Positions 57,476-64,000 of a stretch of 64,000 nt of DNA are shown here, piece after piece (within the stretch, counting starts at the first letter, position 1; each line of letters starts with the position of its first letter). Location: contig JAHEWK010000011.1 in the NCBI GenBank assembly GCA_020740775.1, positions 1,426,001 through 1,490,000 on the forward strand. The letters are read 5' to 3'. The translations under genes and the position numbers were made by a program. The notes under the pieces are model-generated. The model saw nothing but the letters and a program-made list of their open reading frames with translations, was not told the DNA's origin and made no database searches. Source of the stretch: Ilyonectria destructans (lineage: Eukaryota; Ascomycota; Sordariomycetes; Hypocreales; Nectriaceae).

Positions 57476-59525
57476 ATGGTTCTTGCCAGCCGGCAAAATT
57501 ACAATGATGGATGATGAATGATGAAAGACGGATGAGCGTTTTATTTTAGCGGAGAAGGAGACGGAAGTCAATGGGCTACTAAGCAGGGGAGGGGGAGGCC
57601 TGGGGGTTTTTCTTTGCTTGACCCCGAGAGCACAAGTTGACAGAATGAAATATACGACGTCTTGGAGTGGATTTCTCAGTCTAGTAATTGCGTGTTGCTG
57701 GTATCCCCAGTAAAATCCTTTTCCAGGAGCATTGTAAATGTGGAGTTCTATAATGATCGGTTTCTGAGTTAGCCGCGACCACTCGAGGTGGTTTGTTCTT
57801 GATTCTTCACTCCGCCGAACTGGTGCAAATAGCGACACTCGACTAGGCTAGTCCACAGTAGATTTAGCACTCTGACGACACTACCGGGTTCTATCGGACG
57901 ACCTGGTGGGACCAGCCTCCCCAGTAATCCCTGACAAATATTCACGTACACTCGTCTCGTGTAGGTTGGTCATGAGAATTCCCGTACTACGTAGTATGCG
58001 TCAAAACGTTTGCAAAGCTGGGATATCCAGTTTTCTTTTCTTGTGAGAATTCAATTGTGAGGCGTGATGCTGAATTGTGGATTTCGTGGAGTACAGTGGG
58101 GAGATGGCGGCGGTACGTGCTCAGATATGTTTTATTGCTTTTATCCGTATAATTAAGATGGGACATAAAATGCAAGCATGGCCAGAGTAATCGTATACAT
58201 ACACTAGTCGACACATTAATTGTTGATGCTTGGTAGAGTATAATTCAGCGTACTCTCACAGCCCAAAAGCCTTCACGATCTAGCGAGATATGTCTTGAGG
58301 TAGACGACTGGTGCTTGGATTCTTAATTACTGAAGCATCGTGAGAGTCGTCAAACGGGCTAGGGACCCTTGGTCGAATTACTTGATTTCTCCACTAGCCG
58401 CCCCTCTCTTGAAACGCTAATCAATATTCCATTCGGGTCAAAAACCGGCGGACCAAACGGCGTTAGTCTCGTAGGGCGAGAACCGTGCTATCGGCTGTGG
58501 CTTCTCGGCCGTGTCTTGGCTTGACGGGAACTGTGCGTACTTCAACGCCTTTCTTGCTTTTTAGCCGGCTGGCCTCTGATGCTTCTGATGCAGTGATGCT
58601 GACATGGTTAGGACTTCCTAATTGAGCGCAAGGCAACCCCTCCCGTGAGATACGGTAGAATTCCTTGATAAGGTAGTCTTGGCATTGCACTCAGGTCTCG
58701 GTATCTATAAAATCTAAGAATCAGAGCATGCGCCTATTCCTGACTGGCACGATGCATCTTGAAGGATGAAGACCTACCCAGGCCCCAAGGTCTAGGCAGC
58801 CATTTAATAGAAGTGCGGTGTAACATGAACCCTTATTAATACGCGGGTTCATTGGGTCTCTTTTCTCCACCGTCGGTCCTTCTCATAAAAGTGGCCCTAT
58901 TTAGGCTCAAAATACCACATCTCGTGAGCAAAACAACGTGGGGCCGGGATTTAACGTCACATCAACGAAGCCCGAATCCACCCTAGACGCCGATCTCTCC
59001 ATCACGCCGCAACCGCTTTGGCGTCATGGCGAGAGGCTTTAGTCAAGAATGGTCGGAAATAACGTCAAAGGCGTCTCGGAAAGGAAAGGTGTAGCGAAAA
59101 TTCTTTCACGAATCTCAAGTGTCGACTCCACGTTTGAATGCAACGTGGAGCACACTCGGCTAACAACATCCATACGACCGACAAAAGTGCTTCTGCTTGC
59201 CTATTTAGGTCCTCATTCCGCGGTGGGTTATTCCAACCGCGAAGCTGATGGTCGGTTCAGTCAGGCGGCGACCTGGAGACTCCCGTCTGGGGTCCCCGGA
59301 TTGGTGAATGAATCCTTTTCCCCAGCGAACACTCCAGCTGGGGTGTTTGCGAGAATTGTGGAGAGAAGTGGTAAACGTGCATCCTCCGCAGTATAAAGGA
59401 AGCAAAGATCTGCACTCAATAAATATATGTAGTGTCGCAGTAGTCTTGTAGGATTAAGAAATCTCTTGTCTTGCTCTCATTGTGCTTTTATTGCTCTTTT
59501 TTTTTTCATCCTCAGAGCCGTCATC
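57476..59525. promoter_or_regulatory. Intergenic, subtilase 3' end to the second porter's promoter
   Basis: About 2 kb. A TATA candidate at 59392-59398 lies 134 bp upstream of the porter ATG. Short ORFs (58463-58690 minus, 59049-59396 plus) show no family features. No RNA gene or repeat is seen. Confidence 0.45.
59392..59398 (+). promoter_or_regulatory. Candidate TATA box of the second sugar porter
   Basis: TATAAAG, 134 bp upstream of the ATG at 59526, followed by a T-rich tract just before the start. Inference from position. Confidence 0.4.
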
Positions 59526-61435
59526 ATGGAGACAATGGCGGAAGAGCGGACGAAGCTCGCTTACAAGAACCGATGGAAGACGATATATAACAATCCCAAA
59601 CTAATCGTCATCGCGCTTTTTGCTTCGTGAGTACCAAATTCTGCCTCCTCCTGCTGCGTCCTAACACGCTTGGAAGATTTGGTGGTTTCGAATATGGCTA
59701 CCAGCAGGGTGTCCTGGGACAGTCCCTGGTCATGACGCGCTTCAAGGACAACTTCCCGTCAGTTGTAGCCTCCTCCAGCGCAACGGGCTGGCTGACCTCA
59801 ATTCTCCAACTCGGAGGTATCCTCGGCTCATTGTCGGCCGGTGTGCTGGGCGAAGTCATCTCTCGAAAGTATACCATGTTCTCAGCCTGCTGCTGGGTTA
59901 TTCTGGGCAGCTATCTCTACTGCGGCGCGACGTACCATAACCCGGCTATGTTGTACGCGGGGCGATTCTTCACCGGCATTGGTGTTGGAACCTTCAGTGG
60001 TGTTGGGTAGGTTCATTCTTCATTTACCATTCATGACTAAACTGACGTTGAATTGTAGTCCTCTCTACAACGCCGAGCTATCAGCCCCCGAACTACGCGG
60101 GTTCCTCGTCTCATTCTACCAATTCTGTACCATCTTGGGTATTATGCTGTCTTTCTGGATTGGATACGGCAGCAACTACATTGGTGGTCACGGTGAAGGA
60201 CAGACCGACATGGCATGGAGGCTTCCTTCCATCATCCAGGGAATCCCGGCTGTGCTCCTCGCCTTTGGTATCTGGTGGTTGCCATTCTCCCCCCGATGGC
60301 TCGTCAAGAAGGGCCGCGATGAGGAGGCACTCAAGACTCTCTCCTATCTTCGAAAGCTTCCTGTGGAGCATGAACTCATTCAAGTTGAGTTTATGGAGAT
60401 CAAGGCGGAGTGTCTTTTTGAACAGCGAAACTTTGCCAAGTCTTTTCCCAAGTTGGCGGCCAAGGAGCAGGGCAACGTATGGATCCGGGAATTTGCTGGA
60501 TATTACCAAATCGTCAAGACTTGGGATAACCTCAAGAGAGTTGCGACGGCCTGGCTGGTCATGTTCTGGCAGCAATGGTAAATTTGCAATCAAAGAACTG
60601 CATGAACATGATGATAACAACGATACAGGTCTGGAATCGACGCCATCATCTACTACGCTAGCAACGTCTTTGAGAGTCTAGGCTTGACCGGCGGAACTCA
60701 GGCACTGTTGGCTACGGGTGTCACTGGTGTCGTGTTCTTCGTCAGTACACTACCGGCGATGGCCGTCATTGACAAGGTGGGCCGAAAGCCAATGCTCATC
60801 GTGGGATCGGTGGTCATGTGGATTTCCATGGTTCTTGCAGGCATCATCGTTGCTGTGTACCACCACGACTGGAACACCCACGTGGCTGCGGGATGGACCG
60901 CCGTGGCATTCATTTGGGTCTACGTGGGAGCTTTCGGTGCTACTTGGGGTCCTGTCTCGTGGACACTTGTGGCCGAGATCTTTCCCCTGTCTATCCGATC
61001 TAAGGGTTCCTCAATTGGTGCTTCCAGCAACTGGGTAAGTTGCATCGTTGTTGGTCTGGAGTATCGAGACAAAGTGCTAACATGTCCATTCAGCTCAACA
61101 ACTTTGCCGTTGCCTTCTACGTCCCTGCGATGTTTGAGACGCTTGAATGGGGAACGTACATTTTTTTCGCGGGCTTTCTGGCTGCCAGCATTCTGTGGGT
61201 GCACTTCTACCTTCCCGAGACCAAGGGTGCAACTCTGGAAGAGATGGACCGTATTTTCGGAAGCCATACCGGTGAAGAGGATGCCCTGATGCTGGAGGAG
61301 GCCAGACGAGATGTTGGCCTGGGATTCGAGTTGGAGAACAATGCGCTCAAGGCTGAGAAGAGACTTGTGCAAGAGTCCGAGGAAATTGAGTCTCCTACAC
61401 CGTCTCACCATGAGGATGTTGAGCCTGGTCGATAA
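59526..61435 (+). CDS. MFS sugar transporter (second, hexose/quinate-porter-like)
   Basis: Exons 59526-59626, 59677-60006, 60059-60577, 60629-61034 and 61094-61435 encode 565 aa; introns are 50, 52, 51 and 59 bp with phases in agreement. It has twelve predicted helices of the sugar-porter family. Helix 1 carries FGGFEYGYQQGVLGQ, where most porters have a GYDxG motif; the acidic residue sits at a shifted place (Glu in FEYGY). Other motifs are SRKYTMF in loop 2-3, FSPRWLVKKGRDEEA after helix 6, WQQWSGIDAIIYY in helix 7, DKVGRKPML in loop 8-9 and PETKGATLEEMDRIF after helix 12. The long acidic C-terminal tail is cytosolic. The helix 7 QQxSGIxAIxYY block is the hexose-binding motif. Substrate is not determined. 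Confidence 0.92.
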
Positions 61436-62682
61436 ATTAGGCATTTGACGTTAGGATATCGCCGGTACTTCCTAGATAATTAGGAAGTAACTCTTAGTTT
61501 CGGGAGTAGCTCTTAGTTTTAGGACGAATAGAATAAGCAACTGATGCTAGATATATTATCGAGTCACTTTAGAATTTGCAATATACTGTCTAAGGTCGCT
61601 CAATTACAACCGAAACATCATTTTTACACGAGGCCAAGTCTCAACAACAAAGGCATTTTAATGACCACATGTCCCCCATCACAGCCGATCCAACCAAATT
61701 TTGATCAATGAGATTCATGTCGAATTTTCTCAGTCATATGCCTCACCAATAATAATTTTTCAGCCCTGGGACCCAAAAAGAGCGCTGAAGTTGTATTTAA
61801 AGTCAAGTTTACAGCTTGAAGAGAATCAGAGGTACCCTGTACTTGGCGACAGGTGCCGCTAGCCGTTCGTGGCTGGTAGGGTGGTGTCTCCACTCCAATT
61901 TTCCTTAATACCAGGACCGCGGAGAGAATTTTCTTCCTCCAACAACACACCAAGAATCGCTCGTCTCAAGGCGATCTCCTCCACGCGCCGCAAGTGCGGC
62001 CGTGAGCACGATGAAACCATCAAAATATGTTTATTACGCTCTCACCCACGGTAGGTATCCTTTCCTCTGCCCTCTTTTCGCGTCGGGGTCATCTCCGACT
62101 GCAGTGTTTTCTCTCCAGCCACTCATCCATCTACGAGTCTTCCTCGCGAAGGTCTTCCACGAGCGATGCGTTTTGTACTGCTCGCGTGAAGTAGGCTGGG
62201 GTTTTGCAAGTCTCTCCCTTCGGGGGAAGATTTGATGTAGCTGCTAGACCAAAAGGGCCATCATAGTCCACGTCCGTTGTATCCATTTATGGACAGATTC
62301 CTACACAGGCGTGGCTCCCAGAGCACCGAAATTCTCTTGAAATCTATCACATGAATATTGTCTCCCATTTGCAGCGTGTTTTGATAGCCGCGCATTGCGC
62401 ATATCGCCCCGTAGCATGAGTGATGACGGCATCGACTCGCGCAATTGAGATTTGGGTGGTACCAAATACATGTACACACTGCTAACAGGATATTCTTTTG
62501 CATGCGGACTAATCGTCACATACGTCACCGGGCATATGTAGGCGACTAAATAATCAGACCATACGTATATACCCTATCAGACCCTCCTTGGCGACGCTCG
62601 ATCAACCAGGTTTCTTCGTGAATGTTTGTTATCTGTCACATCTCCCAAAACTCATCCGCGTTGTATCCAACGTAACCCAACC
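61436..62682. other. Intergenic, porter 3' end and malic enzyme promoter
   Basis: About 1.25 kb. It includes a perfect 8-bp inverted repeat near the porter stop (61467-61488) and an imperfect direct repeat of ACTCTTAGTTT just after it. A short ORF at 61869-62054 has no family match. Confidence 0.5.
61467..61488 (+). repeat. 8-bp inverted repeat with 6-nt loop, 3' of the porter gene
   Basis: ACTTCCTA, then GATAAT, then TAGGAAGT, 32 bp beyond the stop codon. It could fold as a hairpin in the 3' UTR; no function is known. Confidence 0.75.
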
Positions 62683-64000
62683 ATGCCTCCAAGCTCTTCA
62701 ACCCCGAAGTTCCGCAACCTCCCGCTTAGCACTAGCGGTCCCATTGACTGCGCCCTGACAGGTACTGCCCTTCTCAACTCGGCCTACCTGAACAAGGGCT
62801 CTGCATTCCCGGCCGATGAGCGTCGTCAGTTCAAGCTCACCGGCCTGCTCCCCCAGGGTAGCCAGACACTCGAACAGCAATGCAAGCGCGCGTACCAGCA
62901 ATATTCGACACGAGCGGATGATCTGGCCAAGAACACATTTCTCACTTCTCTCAATGATCAAAATGAGGTCCTATACTACAAGGTAGGTCACGGTCTTAGA
63001 GCTTAACTTAGTCGCTGTTCCGGGCTTACCGGATGAAGCTGTTGCAACTCCATCTTAAGGAGATGATGAGTGTAGTGTATACTCCAACTGAAGGCGATGC
63101 CATCCAAAATTACTCTCGGCTATTCAGACGCTCGGAGGGTTGTTTTCTCAATATCGATGACCAGGACAGAGTACTTCACGATCTAGCTCAATGGGGGAAG
63201 CCAGAGGATATCGACTACATCGTCGTAACCGGTTCGTCCTCATGACAACTCCACTATAAACCCTTGACTGAAGTAAACGGCAGATGGCGAGGAAATCCTG
63301 GGCATTGGTGACCAGGGCGTAGGCGGTGTCCTGATTTCCGTCGCCAAGCTCGTATTGACGACGCTTTGCGGCGGCCTTCATCCAAATCGCACCTTGCCCG
63401 TCGTTCTAGATTGCGGGACTGACAACGAGGACCTCCTGAACGATGACTTGTACCTAGGCCTTAGACAGAAGCGCGTTCGAGGTGAGAGATATGACGCTTT
63501 CGTCGACACTTTCGTCAGTGCCGCGCGAAAACTCTACCCACAGGCTTATATCCACTTCGAGGACTTTGGCCTTGGCAATGGTGAGCCCTTTGGTGCGTCA
63601 TGATGGCCAAACTATAACTGACAACAGGATCTCAGCAAGACGCATCCTTGATCGATACCGCCCTGAGTTCGCCTGCTTCAACGACGATGTCCAAGGCACC
63701 GGCTGTGTCACTCTGGCGGCCATAATGGCGGGCCTGCATGTGAGCGGCCAAAAGCTGCCTGATCTCCGCATGGTTGTCTTTGGAGCTGGCAGCGCTGGCG
63801 TGGGTATCGCAGACCAAGTTCGGGACGCTATAGCTGCTGAGGGAGGTATCAGTCATGGTGAAGCTGCAAAGCAGATTTGGTGATTACAAGACCCCTGCTA
63901 TCATTGAACTCAACTAATCAATGGAAAGGTTGATTGACAAGCCTGGCCTCCTGACAACTGATACCGACACCTCGGACGCCCAGAAAGGCTTTGCCAAAAG
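62683..64000 (+). CDS. Malic enzyme (oxaloacetate-decarboxylating), 5' part, cut by the window end
   Basis: Exons 62683-62982, 63039-63231, 63284-63580, 63636-63879 and 63929 to the window end; introns are 49-56 bp and frames agree. It oxidatively decarboxylates malate to pyruvate with NAD(P)+. Visible blocks are MMSVVYTPTEGDAIQNYS (malate-binding Tyr), GEEILGIGDQGVGG, the VSVAKL-type segment (here ISVAKLVLTTLCGG) with the catalytic Lys, YIHFEDFGLGN with metal ligands Glu and Asp, FACFNDDVQGTG, and the dinucleotide-binding VVFGAGSAGVGIA. The start ATG at 62683 is the first in frame; an upstream extension begins only at TTG. No clear mitochondrial presequence is seen, so compartment and cofactor are undecided. 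About the last third of the protein is missing. Confidence 0.93.

Overview
This window is nuclear DNA of a filamentous ascomycete (Pezizomycotina, most likely Sordariomycetes; the genus cannot be read from the sequence). The reasons are: genes with 47-98 bp introns using GTRNGT donors and CTAAC/CTRAC branch points, pyrimidine-rich leaders, and a gene set typical of these fungi (GH76 and GH2 mannosidases, a Zn2Cys6 regulator, MFS sugar porters, a secreted subtilase).

Layout. 0-11.9 kb is gene-dense: the 3' part of the ribosome-assembly factor NOC2, a Ppc89/Cep57-type spindle-pole-body protein, a secreted GH76 enzyme, a small PPxY protein, and threonine dehydratase (ILV1) with two Gcn4/CPC1-type sites upstream. 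12-17.6 kb is gene-poor. It holds a decayed ankyrin-repeat gene on the minus strand and then a GC-rich stretch ending in a long, ATG-poor leader for a 999-residue protein that combines two cyclic-nucleotide-binding domains, an F-box and leucine-rich repeats. 21-27.9 kb holds a mitochondrial Bax-inhibitor-1/GHITM protein, MsrA, a LigI-type amidohydrolase, and a secreted-protein gene broken by a 7-bp tandem duplication. 30-46 kb carries a Zn2Cys6 regulator (8 exons), a lactose-permease-like sugar porter, a four-helix membrane protein, an aquaporin, a D-2-hydroxyacid dehydrogenase and an HSD10-like SDR. 47-64 kb carries a Rab4-like GTPase with a long Ser/Thr insert, beta-mannosidase B, a subtilisin-like protease, a second sugar porter, and the 5' part of a malic enzyme cut by the window end.

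Working together. The genes do not form a biosynthetic cluster: no PKS, NRPS, terpene cyclase or P450 was seen. A loose theme is carbohydrate acquisition and central carbon use (GH76, beta-mannosidase, two sugar porters, malic enzyme), but these genes are spread over about 57 kb among unrelated ones. The best candidates for new biology are the cNMP/cNMP/F-box/LRR protein with its unusual leader, the Rab4-like insert, the ankyrin-repeat relic and the frameshifted secreted protein. Exon boundaries were placed by hand from splice signals and reading-frame continuity; no transcripts or database searches were available.
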